Origin: Aquilaria yunnanensis
Taxonomy: Eukaryota; Streptophyta; Magnoliopsida; Malvales; Thymelaeaceae
Direction: 5' to 3'
Assembly: GCA_039654915.1 (NCBI GenBank)
Contig: CM077597.1
Location: 81,222,001 to 81,286,000, forward strand
DNA length: 64,000 bases
Shown: positions 47,425-59,393 of the stretch, piece by piece
Numbering within the stretch: position 1 is the first letter of the stretch
Layout of the letters: the number at the start of each line of letters is the position of its first letter
The notes under the pieces: generated by a model
The model's database searches: none
What the model saw: the letters and a program-made list of their open reading frames with translations, nothing else
Told to the model about the DNA's origin: nothing
Position numbers and translations under genes: made by a program

Positions 47425-50400
47425 ATGTCTTGCTTCTCTGGGTTGGCTTCAGCAGCATCAGGTCCAGTCCCGGTTACAGTTTCCCCCGGAGCTGTTAAAC
47501 CTGGAAACTATTCTCGTCCATCGGCCGATTTTCCTCCCGACATATGGGGAGACTACTTTCTTGCCTACTCTTCCACTGCTGATCTGGTACTACTAAAAAT
47601 CCCAATGATGTCTCACTATCGTTTAGTCCATATCAACTTTTTATTCGTTATGGGTTAATTACTTTGTAGGGTAATGAAAGTGATGAAATGTTAGAGCACA
47701 AAAAGCTAAAGCAAGAAGTGAGGAATATGATCGTGGCCGGCATTGAAGACCCTGCAAGAAACCTGGACTTGGTTGATTGGATTCAAAGGTTGGGGGTGTC
47801 GTATCATTTCCAAGAAGAGATTGAGGAGTTATTCCTGAAAATGCTTGGAAAGCTTGATGAATATGTTGAGAACAATGCTGATGACCTTCACAAGATTTCA
47901 CTATGCTTTAGGCTACTAAGGCAACAAGGCTACAAAGTCTCTTCTGGTATGTGCGTTCACTACCAATACATATATCTTCTGAAAAAATATTTTAAGTCTA
48001 TAAGTATTTTTTTTATATTCAGAAGTATTATGCAAGTTTACACGGAAAAGTATACTATTATAGTAATTAGACAAAGGAACATGCCAGCCTTTTCGGTATC
48101 AGAATGGCAACCAAACCATCTTTTGTGAGGCATGTTGTAGAAGGCGGGGAGGCCGGGATTTGATCCCTAGACCTCCCCCATATCCCTTCAAGCCCTTAAC
48201 CACTAGGCCAAGGGGCTCGGGATAAATCTATAAGTATTTGATATTTTACATTAGATGATCTAAAATTATATATCCATTGTGAAGAAATGTTTACCAGCTT
48301 CAAAGATGATGAAGGAAATTTTAAGGAATCTCTTAATGAAGACGTTGAAGGACTATTAAGCCTCTACGAGGCTAGCCATTTACAGATTCATGGAGAAGAT
48401 ATCCTCGAACAAGCACTCTCTTTCAGTGTTACTCAACTCGAATTTATTATAAAGGATCTCTCAACTTGTCTACTTTCAACACGAGTCAATCATGCTTTAG
48501 AGTATCCTATTAGGAAGAACTTTCCACGACTTGGGGCAAGGTTCTACATCTCCACTTATCAGGACATGCCTTCACATAACTGGAAAATATTGAAATTCTC
48601 CAAGTTGGATTTCAATATCTTACAAAAGGAGCACCAAAGAGAGCTAAGCAAAATATCAAGGTATATGTCTACCTACTTTTCTTGAAATGAATATTCCTCT
48701 ATTTAGATGAAATCCAATATAATTGACTATTACCTTAGTTCTTAGTAAACCCTCAAACTCTTCTAATTTGAACCAACAACCTGAATAATCTTCACTTGAC
48801 CTGTTTTCTTCTACTCCACAAGAAATTTATAGCAACTTAACTCCTAAATTTCTATAGTTTTTAATTTACTGATAATTAATATCATGGTTTGTAATAAAAA
48901 AATATTTTTGCATACTGCTTTTACATACAAATTGGGGATAGAACAGATTTAGTCCTAAAACTTCTCCTACTTTTCTTTTTAAGTTCCAAATTTTTGCTAA
49001 AGTGCTAATAAGTCTTTAATTTACTGGAAGATAGTTATAACTTACAATGTAAACAGAAACCTAACTGCCAAAGAGATAAATTTTACAAGTTAAATAATTT
49101 ATTTAACTGTCACAAAAACCAAATAGTTTAAATTATTTTGTTTAAAAAAAATTGATGTTCGGCAATTACTTTGATTTGTCTTTTTTCTCAACCAACCACA
49201 TAATTGAAGGTTTATTTAGAACAAACTATATACATAGTTGCAAAGTTTTAGGACTCCTTCAAAAATTTAAAAAATTTTAAGACTACAAAAGAAAAAGTAG
49301 GTAAAGTTTTATGAGTAAAGGTGTCCTTTCCCTTACAATTCCATTGACACAAAACAATATAGCATTCTGTAATATATATGCAATTCCTGCTAGTAATTTG
49401 TTTCTTTCATTACAAACAATTAATTAATTTAACTTGTAATTTATACAGGTGGTGGAAAGAAATGGATATCAAAAAAAAGTTCCCATTTGCAAGACATAGG
49501 ATTGTTGAATGTTACTTTTGGATATTGGGAATCTACTTTGAGCCCCAATATGCCCAAGGTAGAGAGATAACTACCAAAGCCATAGCTTTGACTTCCATTC
49601 TTGATGACATCTATGATGCTTATGGTACTCCCGAAGAACTTGACCTTCTAACAACTGCAATTCAAGGGTATAAATTTCAATCTTCAATCTTGTTCAATTT
49701 TACTTTTACCAACTTCATATATTTAATTAAATAAGGTGAAGTAACCTAAACTATTGCGATTTTTCTTTTTTCAGGTGGGATTCCAATTTGGGAACACAAT
49801 TGCCAGAGTACATGAAAACTTACTATCTATTGCTTTTGGATGTATACAACCGATTTGCAGATGATTTGGGTATGCAAGGAAAATTATATTGCGTTGACTA
49901 TGTTAAAGAGGAGGTGAGTATTATTAATTTTTTTTTGGAAATTATAAAATGCTCCAGAGGTTTAGTCAAAATTACACTTATCCTTTCTTGTTTTAGAAAC
50001 CTCTTAAAAATGCTATGTGGTTTTAATAAGCCTACAATTACTCCTTTAAGCCATTTTGAAGGTTAAAAATAATGGATTAATTGCACTTTGACATCCTAGG
50101 TTTTAGTTATTGTTTAAGACTTCATCCTAACATATAAATTACTCCATAAGTTGTATTTTCCACAGGACATAATATATTTCTTATATATTGGTATTTTAGC
50201 TTACTGTTTCTTCTTATATATTTTCAAATATTTAGCTCCCATTAATTAAGAATGCCATTTCTATTTTGCAATGGGCTATTGTTTTTTTTTTTTTTTTCAT
50301 CCTCACAATTTTGAAAATTTGTTAAAGTAACTAGTAAAGCTAAGGACCATGATACAGTGATTTATGGACACTAGGACTAATATGTCAAGCACTTAATATC

Positions 50401-53079
50401 TAGTGCTTCAATCAGATAGAAGTTAACATGTTAGTTATGATAACTGTCTGTCTTATTAGATATTTTCTAAAGCTAAAATAGAAGAAACTATAAGGGTCAT
50501 TCCTAAAATAAGATAAAATTTGTAAAATTCTTCTCATTTGAATTGATAGATGATTAGTGATTTTTCTTGTGATTTTCTATTTATATATTTCTTAATTAAT
50601 TAATTAATTAATTAATTTTTAAGAATGTCTTATTTAACAAAATCATAATTAATTTCCTTAAACTGAAAAATGCACAAGAAACCATAGATTTAGTCAATCC
50701 TTATACAATCATAACTTGCAATCTAAAAGAATATATCTTTTCAAACAACATCAAATTTAGAAAACCAACTATTGTCGATGTTACATATTTTATTATTAGT
50801 ATTTAACCCAAAAAATTCTATGATTTTTTATTAATTTAATTTCAATAAAAATTGAGCAACTAACTATCTTTTTCTACATTATATGATTTAAAGATCTAAA
50901 AACCCTTGATGCCTACATAAACATTAACAAGAAAAACTATGATCGTTGTTATAAGTTACAATTTATAATTTTATTGTAAACACTATAATCTTTGAAAAAT
51001 AGAATGATCTCAAACGCATTATTTAGGTAAGGAATTCATTATCTAAAAAAACTATTAATAAATAAATAAATATATAAATATAATATTATGACATAAGGAC
51101 CTATGGCCCATTAATTCAAATATGAGGGATTTAGTATTTATTATAAAAATCTTGAAAAAAGAGACAGCCAATTTTAAAAATAAAAATATTTTTCTTAATT
51201 TGAGGTAAATAAAAAATTGAAATGCAAAAATAAGAAAAGAGTGTAGATAAAGAAAAGTAAGTAGAAATTAAACCATAAGGAAAAATCATTGAAAATGTAA
51301 GTTAAAAGAACTATATATATAATTATATTATATCATTTGAAAAATACAATTTATAAAGGAACTTATATGTTAAGGAGAAGTCTTACACAATAACTAAAGA
51401 CTAGGGTGTCAAAGTGTAATTAATTCATTGGTTATAACGTTCAAAGTGTATTTTTAACTAATTAATCCTCAACAAATAGTTTGTAATTCTCCCTTTTTCC
51501 CTTTTTGTGATGAGAGGCAATTATATTCAATTTATGAGAAAACCATGTGAAGAATTTTTTTTCTTTTGCTTACGATAGATCTTATGTATATGTGTCACAC
51601 CATTTCACTTCCACTACTAAAAAATTACCTTGCTCTAGCGTGAAATAGGCTTGCAGCATGTAAGCTAATGAAAACTTTCAACACACTGAGCCGTTGAAAA
51701 TTGAGGATGAAATTTTCCAATAACCTTGTGTTGGAAGTGTTAAATTGAATATTAGACCTTTAAGTTGGTTACGAGTTTTAATATAATTAAAATTTATTAG
51801 TAGTTAATATAAATGAGAAATAACATAGGAAATTTAAGGGAAAAAAAGTTTCCCAAATTGTGGGTGGAGTGGGAGCTTCATGTGAGGGTTTCATAAGCCA
51901 TACACTTGTAACAACAAATTATGGGTACCAAATGTATTTTATAACTAGAAATGGGCTTTTATTAGTGACCTTTGTCATTGGAAAATGTATGTTTTCTTTT
52001 AGTGTGAGAATAGCACCATGCTTCTAACTATATACAATGACATATTGAAATCCCAAATCCAAAAGTATCATGATATATTTGAAATGGAAGAAATAATTCT
52101 TATTGTTATTCTTATTGTCACCTAATTCATATGAAAATTCATTTCTGGGACATTATTTGTTTTCATTGTAAATAGAAGAAAAAAGTAGCTAAAGCTTACA
52201 ATAGTGAAGCCAAATGGTACCACCAAAATTATACACCCACCATGGAGGAGTACATGCAAGTTGCACTTTCAAGCTCGGGCTATCCTTTCCTATCTACTGT
52301 ATCCTTCATTGGCATGGGCAAACTTGCAACAAGAGACTGCTACAAGTGGGTCATCAAAATGCCCAAATTAATCTTGGCTTCTGCAACGATTTCTAGGCTC
52401 CAAGATGACATCGTGAGTCATGAGGTATGATTTAAAACTTTTCATATATAAGAAAATGATAATTTTATTACTACTATCTGAAAATTACCAACATAAATTA
52501 TGAGTTTTTTGTAGTGTCATATAATATGTTATAGAGCATATGATCAATCACTATAAGAGAAACACAAAAACTAACTAAGAATCAGTCTCTAATTGGATCT
52601 TGTTTCACATTTTGACGATTGAACTGTCAGTAACTAAAAACTTAGTCACCAATGCCTTAGCGGCTTATTTAGCGATTGATTAGTAGCTAAAGTCACTCAC
52701 TAAGCACCTTTTTAGTAACCAGGTAATGGCAATCAATTTTTCACATTTTTACTGTGCTTTAAAAGCCTTCATGTCTAATTATTTGTAGTTCGAGCAAAAG
52801 CGGGGACATTCAGCTTCAAGCGTGGAATGTTACATGAAACAATATGGGGTTACAAGACAAGAAGCAGTGGAACAACTCTCCAAACAAGTTAATGATGCGT
52901 GGAAAGATGTCAATGTAGAATGCATGCATCCAACTGCAGTCCCAATGCAACTTCTCATGCCACTCCTCAATCTTGTGCGTGTTGCACATGTAATCTACAA
53001 CAAGCATGATGGATACACTAATCCTCATGTGTCCAAAGACTTGGTTGCTTCCTTGTTTCTACATCCAATTCCTTACTAA
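47425..53079 (+). CDS. Terpene synthase, TPS-a type (sesquiterpene synthase), 570 aa, 7 exons
   Basis: Exons: 47425-47586, 47670-47946, 48285-48660, 49449-49667, 49775-49913, 52176-52424, 52789-53079, all with GT-AG borders; they sum to 1713 nt in one open frame. Seven exons with 219-, 139- and 249-nt exons 4-6 fit the TPS-a/b pattern. The N-terminal alpha-helical domain follows [10 protein letters not shown] with an RPx8W variant (residues 31-41). Exon 4 has RHR (287-289, the RxR motif) and DDIYD (324-328), which binds the Mg2+-diphosphate cluster; DDIVSHEFE (468-476, NSE/DTE motif) spans the exon 6/7 join. No transit peptide is apparent, suggesting a cytosolic enzyme that ionises and cyclises farnesyl diphosphate. 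The product cannot be predicted. Length matches the family (about 550-580). ATG 47425 is chosen because upstream ATGs are out of frame. No disabling change seen. Confidence 0.93.
48010..48226 (-). mobile_element. tRNA-derived SINE in intron 2 of the terpene synthase
   Basis: On the minus strand the element starts near CCCGAGCCCCTTGGCCTAGT and shows an A-box-like TGGCCTAGTGGTTAAGG and a B-box-like GGTCTAGGGATCAAATCCC, spaced as in a tRNA-related RNA polymerase III promoter. It ends in a short A-run. A perfect 13-bp target duplication TCTATAAGTATTT flanks it (47997-48009 and 48227-48239). It lies antisense to the gene and away from the splice sites. Confidence 0.88.
48934..49332. mobile_element. 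Probable Mutator-like MITE in intron 3
   Basis: Left GGGGATAGAACAGATTTAGT and right (minus) GGGAAAGGACACCTTTACTC begin diverged inverted arms of about 55 bp that share CCTACTTTT(T)CTTTT. Flanks (ATACAAATT and TTACAATTC) only weakly suggest a target duplication. Noncoding. Confidence 0.5.
50076..51424. mobile_element. TIR element of 1.35 kb in intron 5
   Basis: The arms at about 50076-50141 and 51359-51424 are inverted for about 65 bp: ATTAATTGCACTTTGACATC on the left, ATTAATTACACTTTGACACC on the right (minus), both continuing through TTTAGTTATTGT(T/G)TAAGACTTC to AACATATAA. The interior is AT-rich with no protein. It accounts for over half of the unusually long intron 5 (49914-52175). No clean target duplication found. 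Confidence 0.65.
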
Positions 53080-53848
53080 GTTTTCCTACTTCCTATATGT
53101 TAGATAATATGCAGAATAATAATGTTAAAATTACAAATGAATCTACTAAAGTTGTTCTAGAAAATTGGTGTGGTAATATGTTTGTAGCTTTAGCAATAGT
53201 TATTGTGGAGGATACTAGTTTTTTTTAGGTAAAAATAAGCAGATATGAAATATCTAGCTCTAGCTAGCTTTGTATGATCTATCCATGTTTTCTTAATCCA
53301 GATATGTTGGAAATGTTCTTTATGTTGAACAAACTTCAACCAATAATATTAACTATCATATTGTGGTTTGTAAGTATGATTGTCGCCATTGCTTCAACTT
53401 GATTCTTAGTGTAAAAGTATAAGAGAACTATCCGATAATAGTTTTTTTCTTTCATGATCTATTAGATAAGTATTGTGATGATTAATAATTCATGAAAAAT
53501 GATTTTATCTATATAATTCTAACAATAATACGCTAAAAGATGGAGTTTATTGGATGTTACAATCTCCAAAACGCTTGAAAGTTTTCTTTAAAATCTGTTA
53601 TTGAGATCAAATGCTTGTCAAACGCCACCATTTGAAGCTCTTATATAATAATTCAATTTTTAAGGGTAACAAACTGACCTTCGATACTAGTGGGCCCTAA
53701 CAAGCTCCTAAGTGTTTGTAATGAATCTCAACTGCAACAACAAAATAAATTTTGAAAGAAACATGAGGATAATGAACCTTAACTGTAACAGCAAAATAAA
53801 ATTTGAAAGAAACATGAGGATGACCATATGGCTGCTCAAAAAATAGCT
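53080..53848. other. Terpene synthase 3' flank with a small tandem duplication
   Basis: 53080-53400 should hold the 3' UTR; no poly(A) signal is convincing. A two-copy tandem repeat of about 53 bp occupies 53724-53824 (ACAAAATAAATTTTGAAAGA and GCAAAATAAAATTTGAAAGA, each followed by AACATGAGGAT). No gene. Confidence 0.45.
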
Positions 53849-53857
53849 TAGAATGAG

Positions 53858-54302
53858 GGAAACTTACAATTACCTCTTGAGGTTTGCCATTTGCCCCATC
53901 CATTTTTAAAAACTTATACTTTGTTCCCTAATTTTTTTACACTATCCAATAACAACTTTTGAAACTGTATTTAAACTATATGATATTTATCTTCTAGTAA
54001 TTTTGATCTCTTTACTACTTTTTTATAGTTAATAGATATTTTAAATTATCAATTTTTCCTTTTTTTAAATACATTTTCTTATCTATAAATGCATATCAGT
54101 GTTTTTTAAAAATCAGCTAGCTATGAAAAAAATATAAAAAATCTTAAAATTACTGGAACATGATTATTAAATAATTTAAAATAGGATTTTAGAAGTTATT
54201 TTCAGATATTATAAAGGAAGCAGGGGCAAAGTGTAGGTTTCTGAAAATAGGGGGTAAAATGTAAGTTAGATCAAACCACATGAGAGTTTTTGTAATTTTT
54301 CC
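53858..54302. mobile_element. Mutator-like MITE, 445 bp, 9-bp target duplication
   Basis: Left GGAAACTTACAATTACCTCT and right (minus) GGAAAAATTACAAAAACTCT form diverged inverted ends that both run into GGTTTG. Flanks TAGAATGAG (53849-53857) and TAGAACGAG (54303-54311) are a 9-bp duplication with one mismatch. AT-rich, noncoding. Confidence 0.8.
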
Positions 54303-54601
54303 TAGAACGAGCTGCAGAAGGTTAGAAAACTAAGAAATGGGAGTTGGGAATGCTTGACGCAACAAACTTCTACTAGGAACCATGGAAAGACGGTAATGGG
54401 CTATTGGGTGGATTAGGAAAGTAGGAATTAGGTGGGCTGAGTAATAGTTTTAAAGTGGGAACAGCTAGGTAAGGACTTAGACTGGTCTAATTGGGCTTAG
54501 TTAGTATGGAGTAATTTTTACTGGATATAATTTTTAAAAATTGCAACCGCAACATATACTATTCAAATTTTAATATTTCTAAAACTGAACCATAACTAGG
54601 A

Positions 54602-55095
54602 TTGCAAAAAACTATAATATTCTTAAGTTTAGCGTGGATTGGTTTGCTAAACCTACTGATGTTGATTTATCTTATTCGTATGTCTGGAGATGTTACAGTT
54701 GATAGCAAACCTCTAAAGAATCTTAGCTGCTCGTCACAACCTGGAATTAACCTGCAGGAAAAATTAGATTCAGAATCAGAGGACTTTTGGATGCTGAATG
54801 AGGATGGAGAATTAGTAGAGGAAGACGATGATGACGTGGAAGTAATAGAGGGGATAGTTTCAAGTGATGCTGATGTGGAAGCAATTGATAGCTTACGTGG
54901 AAGGCAGGATGGCGTTGTCAAGATAATGGAACGGTCTCCTCATTCAAATTCCAAGTGGACTACAGTCAATAAGGCAAATGAGGAGTTGTTTTTACTTTTA
55001 GAGGAGAGTCGTTCTTCTTCGGCCAATAATCGCTTAAATGTTGGTTGTAATGAATCTTATTAGCTTTAACATAAGGGGAATCTATGAATAGATAT
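54602..55095 (+). pseudogene. LINE fragment: C-terminal part of ORF1-like protein and start of endonuclease frame
   Basis: An open frame of 153 codons has an acidic, Ser-rich stretch (EEDDDDVEVIEGIVSSDAD). Overlapping its end in another frame is MNLISFNIRGI (55049-55081), the typical opening of the plant L1 endonuclease, followed at once by a stop. The arrangement fits the boundary between the two LINE proteins. Nothing of the endonuclease core or RT follows, so it is a scrap. An unrelated host gene fragment is the alternative. Confidence 0.5.
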
Positions 55096-57914
55096 GCAAG
55101 CATGATAATTAACTAAATGGTATTTTCACAATGTTTCAAAAATAAAAAAAAATTCTTCACCTGACACAAGTAATTTTGAAACAATTAATTGGTAACATGT
55201 GCTGATTTCCAGTATTACCCCTGACAGGATGGACGTGTAAGCTAGGATTGATTAGCAGTTTGACTTGATGTGAAATAAATTCTTTTTATTGAACTGGTAG
55301 TAGTATTATAAAACCAACACATGTACATAACTTCCCTCAATTTTTTTTTTAATTTCTATCAGTTTGAAACCGGTGATAATCATTTTATTTTCTTTTTTTT
55401 TTTCCCATCTGAAACTACGTTTTTTGAGTTTTTTGAAATATTTTGTTTCCCATCTAATAATATATTTTCTAGACCATGTTTTTTATCAACCCTGCCTACT
55501 TATGTCAATTATCTTTACCACTTACAGTTCCCCCTTACCTCATGTCCTACCCATCATGCAGTTTTCAGCCTTATCCACTATGGCAGTTTGTTAATATTAC
55601 TTCTTAGTTACAGAAACACAAAATATATATGTACAGCAGTTTACATTTTTTTTTTTTTCTGAAAATTTGCTCTCCATTTGCTTCCTCTTCCACAAAACAG
55701 CTTCGAAATTAATTATGTTAACCTCATGCACTTTGTTTGTTTGTTCAGTATGTGTTTCTTGCTTCATGTGTGTGTTTCCTACTTTACACGCTTAAGATTC
55801 TTTTCACCTTCGATAATATACTGCAAGCAACTCCTTCGGGGAAGTCCAATGTGGTGCCACATTCCTATAGCCCAACCTGTGAAATTTATTTTTTAGAAAA
55901 AATCAATTTAGTTATTAGATTTTCTAAAAATGCCGTGACTCAATTTTATGTTTACATGCACTGACTCTCTCCATTAATTGCATTTTTTTTTCCTGCCTAT
56001 AACCTTTGTTCAAAACACATGTTCTCAGTTACTACTTTCTATTATTATTTTTAAACATTTTAACGCAAAACAAAATAGATGTTATCCCAATTATCTCAAT
56101 TGAATTCATCAAAACCTTAGACCATATTTGCACGTAACTTCACATAGCTCCTCTGGTTTTTAATCAGATTGCATTTTTAGGACCATATACATGCTCATGC
56201 TATACAGATATTCAACTTCAAACACAATCATTGCGAAACTCTAACAATTGTACACTGTTTTTGCATGCAGCATATTTATCTTTTCCACATGGTCTTTCTT
56301 TTCATATCTTTAGACACGGATTTTTATTCAATCAGATTTTGTAAATATTAGGCCATCAAATTAAATTATTCTACATGCTCATGTCTTCCCTATATTTAAA
56401 TAGATAGAAATAACACAAACAAACAAACAAACAAAAATCTTTTCACATTCATCTCATATTCCTAAACTTTTTAAAGTTAATAGTGCCTATAAATTTTACA
56501 CTGCAGATCAGAGTGCAACTGCCCTTAGCTCCCATAACTTATGCCCTTCACCAAATTGAATATTGACAGCCAGGTTTGTTTTAATTTTTTCTGTTACCTA
56601 TGTGTTATTTTTCCTGGCTAATCAAACACTGTACCAAATATGGTCACTAGTGCAATTTTTAACACTATAGAACAAAGTGTCTGTCCCCTTCAACACATTC
56701 AATCTCACCAACCAGGTTTCTTTAAATTTTTTTTTTTTAACTATATGCTTTTTCCTGGTTACACAAAGTGCTCATGGTATATGGTTAGTGGTTTGATTTG
56801 AACTGCTAGGAGATAATGTTTTCCTCGTGTTAGCTAGAAATTAGGAATGACCTATTCGTTGTTTGTATGTAAGTACCCTAGCATGGTTTAAAAACCGATC
56901 CATAATATCTTTCCCAATCTGTTGGACAATTAGACCTCAAGCTCTTTAATAAATATGCATAAAAGAAACCATAAGCTTCTCTCTATGCATATTCTGAATA
57001 TTTTGATTGCAATGAGGTTCATTGAGTGTTTCATTTACCTTTAGGCCTATTCTAGATGGCTTTGGTCCTCTGGTGTTAATTAGGTTTCCTATTCTAAACT
57101 GAAAATGCATTCCCTTTAGATTACCACCTATTCTCTATTCACTTTTTTTTTTTTTTACTTATCAAGTTCTTAACATAAAAGTTCAAAATTTTTTTAACCA
57201 CTGTTTCTATCTAAAAAAAGCGACCACATTGCAGTGTTTCAAGCCCTTCCTTTTAAGACTATTAACCATTGAAAAACATCTTCACTCTGTAATTTTAAAA
57301 AAAATCTATCTTACTTTCTATAAAAGGTTAGTGCTTAGTGTTTTATCAGCTAGGGTTACCTTAGTCTTTTCAAGCCTATTCATTAAAAAGTAACACAAAG
57401 AACAACACGTGAATGACCTGGTCAGGCAGGCGGATAGGTATGAACTACAACAGTTTTTATTAAGACAATACCTCGTGGCCAAAAGTGGTCCTCGCTTTAT
57501 ATTGTAGGATTGGTTTAGCCACCCCTTTCTGCCTCTTCAAAGTACCTTCCGTTAGTGTTGTTCTTTGTCCACAAGGAACCCGTCTTGCCAAAAATAACTG
57601 AGTAAAAGATTTAACTTTTAGGGTGCTTAAAAATGAATACCTCAATGATTAACAAAAAAAAAAAGTGTTTAAGAGAGGAAGAATATATGGGAGTAACACT
57701 CACCGAAGCTATGTCCCTTTGTTTGAAGCCCCATCAATCTACCTCCAACAAACAAAAACATAAATCTTTGAAGCCCAGCGTCTTGGAAACAGATGTTTTT
57801 AAAAATTGGTTACAACCAATAGCAAACACCAGGAAAAGAACATCATGATCCCGGAGACCCAAAAATTTTATATAAAAAATTAGACCTTTTTTTTTAAAAA
57901 AAAAAATTGGGTCT
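55096..57914. other. AT-rich intergenic sequence, no gene recognised
   Basis: T-rich on the + strand. A weak local duplication occurs at 56521-56640 and 56693-56800 (CCAGGTTTGTTTTAATTTTT and CCAGGTTTCTTTAAATTTTT, then TTTTTCCTGG). (CAAA)n lies near 56417-56434. 57420-57640 is somewhat less AT-rich but shows no domain. Nothing else supported. Confidence 0.4.
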
Positions 57915-57919
57915 AAATT

Positions 57920-59330
57920 TGTTGGATTTGTTTCAAAGAAAACTTTAATTTTGATGATGACAAGTGATGTGTGTTGATATTTTTAATCTCACTTCTTTGG
58001 TCAAAATAAGGTTAATTGAACTTATGCTTAATTTCCAAGAGTGTCAAGTGTTTTCTCAAAAAATATGTGTTAAGAGTATTGAGGAAAATTTGCCTTTGAA
58101 AAGAAATTAGTAGGTTATTAACTTAGGTTAATGTTTGAATCAAGTTTGATTTCCAAATGACAAGTGTTTTTGAGTTGTTTCAAGTTTAATCCATCAAAGT
58201 CACAGTTTAACAGGTATTTATTTCACTCAAGTCTTACCTGCTCCTAAGTTTATTTTTTAATACGTTAAACTGGTTTAATACGAAGTTTGGGTTTCCTGTG
58301 ACTTTTCAAAAAGCTTCAGTTGACACATTAAAATTCGGTTTTAACCTGTTAAGTTGAAGTCTGAGAGCTTTGTTCAAATTCTACAAGTGGCACATTTTAA
58401 GTCAAAGATTCAAATGGCACTCGGACGAATCAGAGTGTGCCACCTATATAGTCCTGCCGCGCATTAAATGCTTTGTCTCTAGCTGCTTTTGACCATTGAA
58501 AGGAGAAGTTAAGTTTAACCCGTTAAACTCAGAACTTAACGCAAAGTCTGGAAGTATCAGTTTTTTGCATAAAGACAGAGCAACGGCTCTCCAGTTTTTA
58601 AGGAACCTTTTCAGGCACTTCCAGCAGGGTTCCAACGGTCTAATAGCTTCCTAAAAAGTATATTTACACCAAGATACAAGTTGAAAACAACTCTTGGCAA
58701 CTAGGAAAGAGAATCCATCATCAAAGAGCGCAAACTTGATATTTGCCAAGAATTTATGCTTTCACTTGTTTATCTAGCTTTGAGAGCTTCTATTGTTCTT
58801 ATCACTTTGTAACCTTTTAAACACCATTTCGTGAGATTGAGTTGGTGAGGTTTCTAGTTAGCCTCTAGGAAAACTAGTGAGGGAAAGGGTGTTGGTGAGG
58901 TTTCTAGTTAGCCTTTAGGAAAACTGGTGAGTGGTTGTGGTAGAGAAAACTACCAAAGAAGTGTGTATTCTTGTGATTTATAGTGGAGAAGAAAACTCTC
59001 AAGTGGTGAACTTGAGGAGAGGAGTAGGCTCTCAAGAGGAAAGACCGAACCTCTATAAATCCTTGTATGCAAGCTTCTCTCCCTCTACTTGCTTGATTAT
59101 TGCTTGGTGATTTGTCTTCATTCATTGGTTGAAGTTGTTTGTTTTCAAAAACACTTCAAAGCAAGTTTTCAAAGCAAAATTTAGGATCATTGTAGTAGTA
59201 TTTTTCTGGATAGAATAAGTTTATTTGATCTCATTGAATTGCATTTTGGTTCAAGAGATTAAAAGCTCATTTTCGGTGATTTTTTGATTCAACCAATTCA
59301 CCCCCCCTCTTGGTTGAATTTAGGCAAACA
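57920..59330 (+). repeat. 5' LTR, 1411 bp
   Basis: Begins TGTTGGATTTG, ends TTAGGCAAACA. It contains an internal tandem duplication (GTTGGTGAGGTTTCTAGTTA at about 58843 and 58890), shared with the 3' LTR. Antisense open frames inside are also duplicated and carry no domain. Confidence 0.92.
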
Positions 59331-59393
59331 ATTGGTATCAGAGCTTAGTGATTTTTGTTTTCAAAACCTTGCGGTTTCAAAATCAAAAGATCC

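Noticed and set aside
47389..47425. Longer terpene synthase N terminus starting upstream of 47425
   Set aside because: The in-frame codon at 47389 is GTG, not ATG; upstream ATGs (47373, 47387) are in other frames.
48130..48225. Possible tRNA gene on the minus strand
   Set aside because: A- and B-box-like sequences are present, but no full cloverleaf could be drawn, and the 13-bp target duplication with an A-tail shows a SINE.
58904..59125. Antisense 73-codon open frame, with a near-identical copy at 62698-62919
   Set aside because: The two copies are simply the two LTRs of one element. Conservation reflects LTR duplication, and no domain is recognisable.
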